From the NCBI RefSeq assembly GCF_014168535.1, contig NZ_CP060007.1, forward strand, positions 2,356,001 to 2,420,000: DNA of 64,000 bases. The letters are read 5' to 3'. This stretch comes from Lacibacter sediminis (GTDB taxonomy: Bacteria > Bacteroidota > Bacteroidia > Chitinophagales > Chitinophagaceae). The notes beneath the pieces were generated by a model. The model worked only from the letters and a program-made list of their open reading frames with translations, did not search any database and had not been told where the DNA came from. A program made the position numbers and the translations under genes. This document shows positions 20,351 to 29,010 of this stretch, piece by piece (within the stretch, counting starts at the first letter, position 1; each line of letters opens with the position of its first letter).

Positions 20351-21073
20351 ATGACGAAGCTCTCCGTTAACATCAACAAATTTGCCACGCTCCGCAATAG
20401 TCGTGGTGGTAACAGGCCAAACGTTTTGCAGGCTGCTATTGATGCACAAAAATTTGGCGCTGATGGTGTAACCGTTCATCCACGACCTGATGAGCGGCAT
20501 ATCCGTTATGATGATGTGCGACAGATCAAACAGATTATCACTACTGAATTTAATATTGAAGGTAATTGCCGTGAGCAATCATTTGTTGATCTGGTGCTGG
20601 AAGTAAAACCCGATCAGGTAACACTGGTGCCCGATACATTGGGACAACTCACCAGCGATCATGGTTGGGATACCATTCAGAATAAGAAGTACCTGATTGA
20701 TATGATTGCGGTGTTTAAAAACGCCGGCATACGCACTTCGATTTTTGTTGATCCTGAAATAAGAATGATCGAAGGTGCAGTTGAAACCGGAACCGATCGC
20801 ATTGAACTTTATACCGAGGGGTATGCCAAACGTTATACAACCGATCCCCGAGAAGCTGTGCAGCAATACCTGGTTGCGGCTACTCGTGCCCGTTCGATGG
20901 GCTTAGGTATCAATGCCGGTCATGATCTTGATCTGCAGAATCTGCATTATCTCGTGCAAACCATTCCCTGGATCGATGAAGTGAGTATTGGTCATGCATT
21001 GGTTTGCGATGCATTGTATCTAGGTTATGAAAATGCTGTGCAGTTATACAAGCGACAGTTGAATGTGGAGTAG
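20351..21073 (+). CDS. pdxJ: Pyridoxine 5'-phosphate synthase
   Basis: 240 aa from the ATG at 20351; an upstream in-frame TTG would add residues translated from repeat DNA. PdxJ condenses 1-deoxy-xylulose-5-P with 3-amino-2-oxopropyl phosphate to make pyridoxine-5-P (deoxyxylulose-dependent vitamin B6 pathway). Typical segments are SVNINKFATLRNSRGG at the start, GVTVHPRPDERHI with the active-site His, and GLGINAGHDLDLQNL near the C-terminus. It stands as a single gene; TACCTTTA lies 11 bp upstream of the ATG and may serve as a -7 element. Confidence 0.95.
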   Translation: MTKLSVNINKFATLRNSRGGNRPNVLQAAIDAQKFGADGVTVHPRPDERHIRYDDVRQIKQIITTEFNIEGNCREQSFVDLVLEVKPDQVTLVPDTLGQLTSDHGWDTIQNKKYLIDMIAVFKNAGIRTSIFVDPEIRMIEGAVETGTDRIELYTEGYAKRYTTDPREAVQQYLVAATRARSMGLGINAGHDLDLQNLHYLVQTIPWIDEVSIGHALVCDALYLGYENAVQLYKRQLNVE

Positions 21074-21418
21074 AGATGACAGGGTACTGGTCACGGGTTC
21101 TAATCAATCATCAATAGTAACACATTATACAAATTATTTAAATTTTCTCTGTGACTGATCCGGTATCATGAAGAACCGGCAACACAGGGTAGCGGTTAAA
21201 AGTTCTGCTGCAAACAACATTAAATTTATTCAGGCGAATTTCTTAGCTTTATTTCACAATCGATTCTGCACGTTTATCATAAAATCTCCCCTTGCAAACT
21301 CGATAAGCTTTACCTCGTAGTTTTTGTAGTAAGATGTTCCTGTGAACAAACTTCGTATTACATTATTCCATCCCTGGCTTGCTGATACAATTATTTATTT
21401 ACAATAAAACCAACGATT
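21074..21418. other. Intergenic region, 345 bp, no gene seen
   Basis: It contains a short hairpin, CCGGT/ACCGG, near 21161-21181 that has no T-tract, and otherwise AT-rich DNA. I see no convincing ORF, RNA gene or promoter match. Confidence 0.5.
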
Positions 21419-22039
21419 ATGCGTAAGTCATATTTATCGCTTATCATGGGCTTGGTATTCATTACCATTTCGTTTAGTAAATGCGCTGATAACGAACAAT
21501 CCCAAACAGTGGGTGAGTCTGCCACAGGATCAGAAAAAAACAAATTCGGAGGTTATGAAACAAAGGAAAAATGGGGGGAGCATCTCGTTACCATTGCCGG
21601 TTGCAATGATTGTCATACACCAAAGATTATGACACCCCAAGGGCCGGTTGATGACAGCAGCTTGATGTTATCGGGTCACCCTGCCAGTTTGCCTGCACCG
21701 GATGTTGACAGGAAGCAAACGGAAAGTAAAGGGCTGGTGGTTACCGCTGATTTTACCGCCTGGATAGGTCCATGGGGAATTTCTTATTCAGCTAATCTTA
21801 CGCCACACGAAACAGGAACCGGCAATTGGACCGAGCGGCAATTTGTTTATGCTATCAGGAACAGTATCAGTAAAGGAATTCCGGGATCACGGTCATTGAT
21901 GCCACCCATGTCTATGATGCCCGTTAAACATATGACAGATGATGAGCTGAAAGCAATATTTGCTTACCTGAGAACAGTTAAGCCTGTTGAGAATAATTCG
22001 GTTCAGCCAACGCCTCCTGTGTTAGCAGCAAAACATTAA
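21419..22039 (+). CDS. Exported monoheme cytochrome c
   Basis: 206 aa. The N-terminus is hydrophobic and contains ISFSKC, a possible imperfect lipobox. One heme-attachment motif CNDCH lies at about residues 62-66, and MPPMSMMP near residue 160 offers the Met axial ligand. The C-terminal helix MTDDELKAIFAYLRTVKP is typical for class I cytochromes c. It should carry electrons in the periplasm or at the membrane. No oxidase or dehydrogenase gene adjoins it, so its partner is unknown. Confidence 0.88.
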   Translation: MRKSYLSLIMGLVFITISFSKCADNEQSQTVGESATGSEKNKFGGYETKEKWGEHLVTIAGCNDCHTPKIMTPQGPVDDSSLMLSGHPASLPAPDVDRKQTESKGLVVTADFTAWIGPWGISYSANLTPHETGTGNWTERQFVYAIRNSISKGIPGSRSLMPPMSMMPVKHMTDDELKAIFAYLRTVKPVENNSVQPTPPVLAAKH

Positions 22040-22171
22040 CAACGTACTGCAAACAGCTGCAATAAACAGCATTCAGGCGCAAAGTCATTAACGCAGAAAT
22101 AAATAAACTGCCGTTAATGTGTTTTCTTTGTGCCATAGCCAGCGCCTTTGAGGCAAAATAATTTTATTCAT

Positions 22172-23053
22172 ATGTCAAACATCAATCTCATTATCGAAGA
22201 ACGTGCAGTTAACATTGGAAAGTTTATGGTGGGCAGGTTGCTTCCGTTCCGTCAAAAAAGAATGGTGGGCCCGTTTATTTATATCGATCATATGGGTCCG
22301 GTACAAATGAACGAGCGTGAGAACGTTGATGTGTTTGCGCATCCGCACATCGGACTTAGTACACTCACGTTTTTATTTGAAGGAAGCATGATGCACCGTG
22401 ATACCATTGGTACAGAAGTGGAAATTAAACCAGGTGCGGTGAACTGGATGACGGCCGGCAAAGGAATTGTTCATTCAGAACGTACACCTGAATACCTGCG
22501 ACATTCAAGTAAATCAATGCATGGCTTGCAGATATGGGTGGCTTTGCCGAAAGAGCTCGAGCAAATGGAACCTGAATTTTTTCACATTGAAAAAGAACAG
22601 ATACCTGCCTGGGAAGAAGATGGGTTGCAGTATAAATTAATTGCCGGTGAAGCATGCGGCAGAAAATCGCCTGTGCCCGTTTACAGTAAATTGTATTTGA
22701 TCGAGATCAAAGCTGACACTACACAAACCGTGAAGTTAGGAAGCGAGTTGTATGGCGAATCGGGTTTGTATATTCTTGAAGGGAGTATCGAAAGCGAAGA
22801 CAATGTGTTTGCCCCAAAACAATTACTGATTGCAAAAGACAGCAAGCTATGCGAGTTTACCATTAGAGCAGGCAGCAGCATTTATATTTTTGGAGGCGAA
22901 ACTTTTCCTGAAGAACGTTTTATTGATTGGAACTTTGTATCATCCGATAAAGCACTCATTGAAGAAGCAAAACAAAAATGGATCGCACAGAAATTTGATA
23001 AAATAAAAGGAGAGGAAAATGATTTTGTTCCTTATCCGGCACCGAAGAGATAA
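22172..23053 (+). CDS. Pirin-family bicupin protein
   Basis: 293 aa from the ATG at 22172. The N-terminal cupin holds the pirin metal site in FAHPHIGLSTLTFLFEGS and KGIVHSER (three His and one Glu, all present). The C-terminal half is the second, metal-free cupin. Some bacterial pirins act as quercetin dioxygenases and others bind enzymes or regulators; which applies here cannot be told. It is followed by another cupin gene 157 bp downstream on the same strand. Confidence 0.9.
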   Translation: MSNINLIIEERAVNIGKFMVGRLLPFRQKRMVGPFIYIDHMGPVQMNERENVDVFAHPHIGLSTLTFLFEGSMMHRDTIGTEVEIKPGAVNWMTAGKGIVHSERTPEYLRHSSKSMHGLQIWVALPKELEQMEPEFFHIEKEQIPAWEEDGLQYKLIAGEACGRKSPVPVYSKLYLIEIKADTTQTVKLGSELYGESGLYILEGSIESEDNVFAPKQLLIAKDSKLCEFTIRAGSSIYIFGGETFPEERFIDWNFVSSDKALIEEAKQKWIAQKFDKIKGEENDFVPYPAPKR

Positions 23054-23210
23054 TTGTTAATGGTGAAGTCTTCTCATCACTGATCATTTATTGCTTTCAC
23101 GGTACTCATAACTCAATCTCCACATTTGATTCACTGTTTCTGCCATTACATGCATCCTGTTGTTTCACATTGTTTGAAAGCAAAATAGTTTTGATGAAAA
23201 ATAAAACATC

Positions 23211-23765
23211 ATGAACTACATCTTGCCACATGCCATTGAAAATGTACTGGGTGAAAAACTTGTATTCCTATCAGCCGAAAAAGGAGAGGAAGGAGATAAA
23301 CTGATCGTTGAGAATTTTGTAGATCCGGGTTTTGGTCCCATCATGCATACACATTGGTTGCAGGATGAAAGTCTTACTGTTGTAAAAGGACGTATCGGTT
23401 ATATGGTAAAAGGCGGCACTGAACAATTTGCCGGCGAAGGAGAAACAGTGCTGTTTAAACGTGGAGTAGCGCACCGGTTTTGGAATGCAGGCGAAGAAGA
23501 ATTGCATTGCAGGGGATGGATCTATCCTGCCCATAACATTGTGTTTTATCTTACTTCCATTTTTGAAGCGCAAAACAAATCGGGCAAAGCACAGCCCGAA
23601 GCATTTGATGGCGCTTATCTCATCACCCGTTATAAATCAGAATTCGATGTAGATATTATACCGCCGTTTGTAAAAAAAGTGATTCTTCCCGTTACCTGTT
23701 TTATTGGTAAGCTGTTGGGCAAGTACAAACACTTTGAGCATGCACCGGCGCCGGTAAGAAAATAA
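23211..23765 (+). CDS. Cupin-domain protein
   Basis: 184 aa. A single cupin barrel: PIMHTHWLQDESLTVVKG supplies two His and a Glu, and GVAHRFWN supplies the last His, so a metal site appears intact. Residues about 145-184 form a helical tail with a hydrophobic stretch (VKKVILPVTCFIGKLLGKY) that may touch the membrane. No substrate can be assigned. It ends at a strong palindrome before a convergent gene. Confidence 0.8.
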   Translation: MNYILPHAIENVLGEKLVFLSAEKGEEGDKLIVENFVDPGFGPIMHTHWLQDESLTVVKGRIGYMVKGGTEQFAGEGETVLFKRGVAHRFWNAGEEELHCRGWIYPAHNIVFYLTSIFEAQNKSGKAQPEAFDGAYLITRYKSEFDVDIIPPFVKKVILPVTCFIGKLLGKYKHFEHAPAPVRK

Positions 23766-23806
23766 GCAGGTATTTGTAAAACCTATTTAAGGACAAGCCA
23801 AAATTG

Positions 23807-23845
23807 TCGACGCCTTGATTTGTGAAACACAAATCAAGGCGTCGA
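23807..23845. repeat. Perfect 18-bp palindrome with triloop
   Basis: Arms 23807-23824 and 23828-23845 pair fully around AAA. There is no T-tract on the plus side; on the minus strand the stem is followed by CAATTTT, so it might act as a weak terminator for the convergent gene, or be a mobile palindrome. Confidence 0.7.
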
Positions 23846-23913
23846 TACAAAAATGAATATCTAGATAAAACCAACTGTCCGGCAACTTAAAACTCAGAAC
23901 TTAAAAATTTCTA

Positions 23914-24663
23914 TCATCCCCCCGTTTGCCCTGTTCTCACTTTTATCTTTTTCTTGCCGGCATTCTTTTTTTCGTAATCGAGTATCTCTTTGGGTTTTAC
24001 TTTTTCTTTGGGTGTTTCCTTCTTTGTTGTGTTGGCATCGGCAGGATCATTAGGATCTTTTTTGATGATGCCGTTTGCTGAACCTGTGCCATCATCAAGC
24101 TTGCCGAGTATGAAATTTTCTTTACGTAATACTTTGCCTGTACCCGGTTCATAAATGGTCCAGAAACCGTGTGCAACTGAAGAAGCTTCCAGCTTTACTT
24201 CTACGAGGTAAACTTTTTTGGGATCGTTTACATCATACACTTCAATAGTTTCAGTAGGTTTCTCCGGATTTTGTGCAAGCCAGCTTTCTTCACGTATCAT
24301 ATCGCCCATGGCATTAAAGTATTGTTGTTTGCCGTGCTTATTTCCCCAGCGGTAATATTCTATGGCCAGCACATCGCCCATGAGTGTGTACACACGCCAT
24401 GGACCTTCTTTTTTCCCATTACGGAATTCACCTTCTTCTTCATAGCCGGGTTCGCCACGCACTTCTTCGTAACGCACTATCCATTTACCTTGTTTCATGT
24501 CTTTCATGTCGGTACAGTTCAAGGTATCGCCTTTTACACTAATGGTATAGTCTTTACATTGTGCCGAACCGTTCATCCAAAAAAGGAACATCGCCACAAC
24601 AGTTAAGGCGGGTATTCGTAAGTTTGAAAGGTTGAATAGCTGATTCATTTGTTTATTTTTCAT
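23914..24663 (-). CDS. Exported MORN/YwqK-like repeat protein
   Basis: 249 aa from the ATG at 24663 (24648 is an alternative); the signal sequence ends near FWMNGSAQ. Residues about 70-150 contain toxin-antitoxin YwqK/MORN-variant repeats of the form G-x-x-x-G-x-W (EFRNGKKEGPWRVYTLMGDV, WGNKHGKQQYFNAMGD). The C-terminus is a Lys-rich, low-complexity tail (TKKETPKEKVKPKE...). Role unknown; such repeats are common in Bacteroidota surface and periplasmic proteins. It is divergent from the VPS10-type gene, with 77 bp between starts. Confidence 0.8.
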   Translation of the reverse strand: MKNKQMNQLFNLSNLRIPALTVVAMFLFWMNGSAQCKDYTISVKGDTLNCTDMKDMKQGKWIVRYEEVRGEPGYEEEGEFRNGKKEGPWRVYTLMGDVLAIEYYRWGNKHGKQQYFNAMGDMIREESWLAQNPEKPTETIEVYDVNDPKKVYLVEVKLEASSVAHGFWTIYEPGTGKVLRKENFILGKLDDGTGSANGIIKKDPNDPADANTTKKETPKEKVKPKEILDYEKKNAGKKKIKVRTGQTGG

Positions 24664-24740
24664 TTGATGTTGGCCAGTTCTTCTATCAAAACATGAGATT
24701 AAAAAACCAAAGCTGTATGCTCTATTACAAAACGACCGCA

Positions 24741-27284
24741 ATGTTCAAAAATTGCCTGCTCAAAGTTACCCCTGTTCTTTCGTTTCTGCTCTTTGTTCTT
24801 ACAACTAATGCACAAATTAAGCCAACCCCTGCCGATGAAAGACTGAAAGGCATGCAGGTGCGTAAGGAAATGGAGAAGAAATCTTTGTTAAAAGATGTAA
24901 AGTTCCGCAATATCGGTCCGTCGGTCATGAGCGGAAGGGTAAATGATGTGGAAGTGAACCCTGAAGATCCTACTGAATTTTATGTGGCTTATGCCAGCGG
25001 TGGTTTGTGGCATACCAAAAACAACGGACAATCTTTTACACCCATTTTCGATAACGAAGATGTGATGACCATTGGCGACATTGCTGTAAAATGGTATGGT
25101 AGTCGTGTGATATGGGTGGGCACTGGTGAAGTAAACAGCAGTCGTTCATCTTACGCAGGTAATGGTGTGTACAAAAGCAGCGATAATGGAAAAACATGGG
25201 AATACCTTGGTTTGCCTGAAAGTCATCATATAGGTAAGGTGCAGTTGCATCCAACCGATCCTAATACTGCATGGGTGGCAGCACTGGGTCATTTATATTC
25301 AGCAAACAAAGAACGTGGTGTGTATAAAACAATTGATGGCGGTAAAACATGGAAACTCACATTAGCTGTTGATGATAACACAGGTGCTGTTGAAATGGAA
25401 ATGAATCCTAACAACCCGAATGAATTGTATGCAGCGATGTGGCACCGTACCCGTCGTGGCTGGACGTTTACAGAAAGCGGCCCTACAAGTGGTATTTATA
25501 AAAGCATGGATGGTGGTAATACCTGGAGCAACATTACAGCACCCGGCAGTGGATTTGCAGAAGGAAAGAAACTCGGCCGTATTGGATTGAGTGTGTTTGC
25601 CCAAAATCCAAATATCGTTTATGCAGTTATTGACAACTATAATCCATTACCTGATACGGCAAAGAAAAAACTCGTGAGTGATACTGTTCTTCAGCTCGAT
25701 CAGTTTAAAACAATGACCATTGATAAGTTTCTGGCCATTGATGATAAAAAGCTGGATACGTTTATGCGCAGGCAACGCTATCCTGCAAAGTATACAGCAG
25801 CATCAGTAAAAGAAATGGTGCGTGCAGGAAAAATTCAACCTGTTGCCATGTGGGATTATTTTGATGCCGGTGATGATGGTTTCAGCAACAGCGGTATCAA
25901 AGGATGTGAAGTATACCGCAGTGATGATGCCGGTAAAACATGGAAACTGGTGAATAATAAATTGCCGCAGGTGTTCAGCACCTATGGTTATTACTTCGCA
26001 AAAATTTACGTGTCGCCAACAAATGCAGATAAGATAGTGATACTTGGTGTAAATGCATGGATGAGTACCGATGCAGGAAAGAGCTTTAAAAATATTGAAG
26101 GAAGAAATGTGCATTCTGATCATCATGCGTTGTGGATCAATCCCAAAAAAGATTCACACATGATCAATGGAAATGATGGCGGTATAAATATTACTTACGA
26201 TAATGGTGCAAACTGGTTTAAAGCTAACTCCGCTTCGCTTGGTCAGTTTTATGCCATTGCGGTTGATGATGCAAAACCTTACAATGTATATGGCGGTTTG
26301 CAGGATAACGGTACATGGTTTGGCCCAAGCAACAACCGTGAAACAGTTGACTGGCATGATAACGGCAGCTATGCGTTTAAATCAATTGGTGGCGGCGATG
26401 GTATGCAGGTGCAGGTTGATACAAGAGATAACACAACTGTTTATGCAGGTTCACAATTTGGTGCTTATAGTCGTGCTAATAAAAATGCTCCGTTTGCCGG
26501 TCGTGTAAGTGTGCGTCCGCAACATGAGCTTGGCGAAAAGCCATTGCGTTTTAACTGGCAGTCACCCATCCTCTTATCAAGACATAACCAGGATGTATTT
26601 TATTTTGGTACCAATCGTTTTCACCGCAGCTTCAACAAAGGTGAAAACAGTGTAAATCTCAGCAGCGATCTTACCGGTGGAAGAAAAGAAGGCAATGTCC
26701 CCTTTGGTACATTGGTAACCATGAGTGAATCGCCTTTACGTTTTGGTTTGATCTACACGGGTAGCGATGATGGCTTTATCCATATAACAAAAGATGGTGG
26801 TTATAGCTGGAGTGCTGTTCATACAAAATTACCCAAGAATGTACAGGGGCTTTATGTAAGCCGTGTCATTGCATCGAAATACAAAGAGAGCAGGGTGTAT
26901 GTTACATTGAATGGTTATCGTAACGATCATTTTGCAGCATGGGTATTTGTAAGTGAAGATTATGGCATCACCTGGAAACAGATCTTTACTGATCTGCCTG
27001 CAGAACCGGTGAATGTGATTCGTGAAGATCCGAAGCAGGAGAACCTTTTGTATGTTGGAACTGATCATGGATTATATGTATCGTTTGATGGTGGTGCAAG
27101 CAGCCAGGCATGGATGAGTGAGTTGCCACGTGTGGCCATTCATGATATTGCTATCCAGGAAAGAGAAAATGAAATTGTGCTGGGAACACATGGTCGCAGT
27201 ATTTATATTGCTTCTCTTAGCGAAGCTCAAAAACTGGCTGCCGACAAGGCTTATTACGACAAGAAAAAAGCAGATTTAAAATAA
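24741..27284 (+). CDS. Secreted VPS10/sortilin-type beta-propeller protein
   Basis: 847 aa from the ATG at 24741; the signal peptide ends near LTTNAQ. The body is built of BNR/Asp-box repeats (SxDxGxTW types such as SSDNGKTWEY, TIDGGKTWKL, SDDAGKTWKL, SEDYGITWKQ), forming sialidase-like propellers. The N-terminal block FRNIGPSVMSGRVNDV is characteristic of a widespread Bacteroidota family annotated as VPS10-domain or glycosyl-hydrolase-like. No sialidase arginine triad is evident, so enzymatic activity is doubtful. Many relatives are longer; this one ends soon after the propellers and lacks a sorting domain that I can see. Confidence 0.85.
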   Translation: MFKNCLLKVTPVLSFLLFVLTTNAQIKPTPADERLKGMQVRKEMEKKSLLKDVKFRNIGPSVMSGRVNDVEVNPEDPTEFYVAYASGGLWHTKNNGQSFTPIFDNEDVMTIGDIAVKWYGSRVIWVGTGEVNSSRSSYAGNGVYKSSDNGKTWEYLGLPESHHIGKVQLHPTDPNTAWVAALGHLYSANKERGVYKTIDGGKTWKLTLAVDDNTGAVEMEMNPNNPNELYAAMWHRTRRGWTFTESGPTSGIYKSMDGGNTWSNITAPGSGFAEGKKLGRIGLSVFAQNPNIVYAVIDNYNPLPDTAKKKLVSDTVLQLDQFKTMTIDKFLAIDDKKLDTFMRRQRYPAKYTAASVKEMVRAGKIQPVAMWDYFDAGDDGFSNSGIKGCEVYRSDDAGKTWKLVNNKLPQVFSTYGYYFAKIYVSPTNADKIVILGVNAWMSTDAGKSFKNIEGRNVHSDHHALWINPKKDSHMINGNDGGINITYDNGANWFKANSASLGQFYAIAVDDAKPYNVYGGLQDNGTWFGPSNNRETVDWHDNGSYAFKSIGGGDGMQVQVDTRDNTTVYAGSQFGAYSRANKNAPFAGRVSVRPQHELGEKPLRFNWQSPILLSRHNQDVFYFGTNRFHRSFNKGENSVNLSSDLTGGRKEGNVPFGTLVTMSESPLRFGLIYTGSDDGFIHITKDGGYSWSAVHTKLPKNVQGLYVSRVIASKYKESRVYVTLNGYRNDHFAAWVFVSEDYGITWKQIFTDLPAEPVNVIREDPKQENLLYVGTDHGLYVSFDGGASSQAWMSELPRVAIHDIAIQERENEIVLGTHGRSIYIASLSEAQKLAADKAYYDKKKADLK

Positions 27285-27366
27285 GATTAATAGCCATTTG
27301 TCAATCAGGCAACAATATTGCTGGGAATTTGTTTTAACTTGAAACCTTAATAAAAAACAGAAGAAC

Positions 27367-27870
27367 ATGAAACGTATAACAAGTCTATTGTCTGCCTTTA
27401 CGTTATTCGTAGCGTTTACAGCTTGCGCACAAAATCAGAAACCTAGTCCTCCTGCATCAACCGAATTTAAAGCAGGTGGAGCAAACATCAAGATCAGTTA
27501 CAGCGCTCCTTCCGTAAAAGGAAGAGAGATCTGGGGCAAACTGGTTCCTTATGGCGAAGTGTGGCGCACAGGTGCTAACGAAGCAACCGTTTTTGAAACC
27601 GATAAGGATATTAAAGTAGAAGGTAAAACATTGCCTGCCGGTAAGTACGGACTGTTTACAGTACCGGGTAAAGATGAGTGGGTGATCGTTTTCAACAAAA
27701 CATGGAAACAGTGGGGCGCATACCAATACAAAGCAACAGATGATGCTTTGCGTGTAACAGTGAAACCTGCTGCAGGGGAAATGACAGAAACACTTAAGAT
27801 CGATGGTGCCACTGACGGTGTTACCATCAAATGGGAAAAATTAAGTGTACCATTTAAGATTTCACAATAA
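27367..27870 (+). CDS. DUF2911 protein, probable lipoprotein
   Basis: 167 aa. AFTACAQ at residues about 16-22 is a lipobox. The mature protein matches DUF2911: ISYSAPSVKGREIWGKLVPYG, WRTGANEATVFETDKD and GKYGLFTVPG. The family is common in Bacteroidota and of unknown function. It lies 82 bp after the VPS10-type gene and before a terminator, so the two may be co-transcribed. Confidence 0.88.
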   Translation: MKRITSLLSAFTLFVAFTACAQNQKPSPPASTEFKAGGANIKISYSAPSVKGREIWGKLVPYGEVWRTGANEATVFETDKDIKVEGKTLPAGKYGLFTVPGKDEWVIVFNKTWKQWGAYQYKATDDALRVTVKPAAGEMTETLKIDGATDGVTIKWEKLSVPFKISQ

Positions 27871-27894
27871 GTATAAACCATCAATGTGTGATCG

Positions 27895-27922
27895 ATCCCC
27901 TGAGCAATCGGGGGATTTTTCA
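27895..27922 (+). terminator. Terminator after DUF2911 gene
   Basis: ATCCCC (27895-27900) pairs with GGGGAT (27911-27916), with a 10-nt loop, followed by TTTTT. Confidence 0.75.
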
Positions 27923-27992
27923 TTTCACAGCTTATCCACAACCAGCAAGGGTTTCAACGCAGCACTGTAATTAATGAGTAGTTTGCACGGGA

Positions 27993-28853
27993 ATGAAGGA
28001 TACAAGGAACATACTGCTGGTGATCGTTTCGCTTTGTTTGATCGGCACATGGGTTTATCATCTCTATGATAAAAATAAATATGCCAATACAGATGTGTTG
28101 CTGCCGGTAAAAGATTCGTTGGCAGAGCAAACAAAAGTGAATGATTCGCTCCGTGTTGCCTACAACGGCTTGTTGCAGCAGATCGATTCATCACGCTCAG
28201 TTGCAGTTGTTGATACGGCATTTGTTCCACTCGATTCGACCAGTAATGCCATCGACAGTTTACGCAATGAAATAGCTGCCATCCTCGCCATCAATAATAT
28301 CACCAAAGAAGATCTGCGCAGGGCAGAAGAAAAGATCAAACAGTTGCAGCAACGTTTATCTTCTTCAGCTTCAACGCCTGTTACAACTTCAACTGAAATA
28401 AAAAATACAACTACTCCGGTAACAAACCGTGTGGAGACTATCAGCAAACCAATAGCAGAAGAACCGGTGTTTACGGCATCAGCTATCAGTTTCCGTGCCA
28501 TGCAATCGGGCAAAGAGCAGGTAACAGCCAATGCAGATGCCACGGGTTATTTCAGCATTGCCTGCACGGTGCAAAATCCAACAGCTTCCTTTAGCGATAC
28601 AGAAGTATACATGGCCTTGATCGATCCTTCAGGTGATGTGGTGCAGGATGATCCCTGGCAATCAGGGATGTTAACTACTTCAGGCAATGATCGCATTCCT
28701 TATACACGCAAAACAAAATTATCCTATGCAAAAGGAGATGCAAGCCGCATTGCCATGAACCTGAAACTGCCTGCTTATGATAAGGGTATGTACAGTGTTC
28801 AATTCTATCACAATGGGGTGCGGATTGGCAGAGGCAATCTTCGTCTCAATTAA
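27993..28853 (+). CDS. Membrane-anchored coiled-coil protein of unknown function
   Basis: 286 aa. A single N-terminal membrane segment (about 7-24, LLVIVSLCLIGTWVYHLY) is followed by a helical, coiled-coil region (about 40-125, with DSLAEQTKVNDSLRVAYNGL and EDLRRAEEKIKQLQQRL), a Thr/Ser linker, and a C-terminal beta domain (about 155-286). The layout suggests a periplasmic protein held at the inner membrane. I do not recognise the family. Its stop codon overlaps the left arm of a 21-bp palindrome. Confidence 0.7.
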   Translation: MKDTRNILLVIVSLCLIGTWVYHLYDKNKYANTDVLLPVKDSLAEQTKVNDSLRVAYNGLLQQIDSSRSVAVVDTAFVPLDSTSNAIDSLRNEIAAILAINNITKEDLRRAEEKIKQLQQRLSSSASTPVTTSTEIKNTTTPVTNRVETISKPIAEEPVFTASAISFRAMQSGKEQVTANADATGYFSIACTVQNPTASFSDTEVYMALIDPSGDVVQDDPWQSGMLTTSGNDRIPYTRKTKLSYAKGDASRIAMNLKLPAYDKGMYSVQFYHNGVRIGRGNLRLN

Positions 28854-28913
28854 CAACACCTATAAGGTTTGCCGGGTTGAAATTGCTGCGCTGCAAACCT
28901 TATAGGTGTTGTT
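28852..28913. repeat. Palindromic element, copy 1 (21-bp perfect arms)
   Basis: Arms 28852-28872 and 28893-28913 are perfectly complementary, with a 20-nt centre containing GCTGCGCT. The reverse complement shares GTTTGCAGCGCAGCAA and CCCGGCAAACCTNATAGGT with the element at 57733-57791. The left arm covers the stop codon of the preceding gene. It may also act as a transcription terminator. Confidence 0.8.
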
Positions 28914-29010
28914 GTTAATCACATTTTTTTCACAGTTGTTCAAATGCGCATCATTATTGGGTTTAACAGAGTTCCTTTGTGTTACTTTTACCCAAAGCAC
29001 AACCTACATT

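Noticed and set aside
24741-27284. Active sialidase
   Set aside because: Asp-box repeats are present but I see no arginine triad or catalytic Tyr/Glu arrangement; propeller fold alone is not evidence for the activity.
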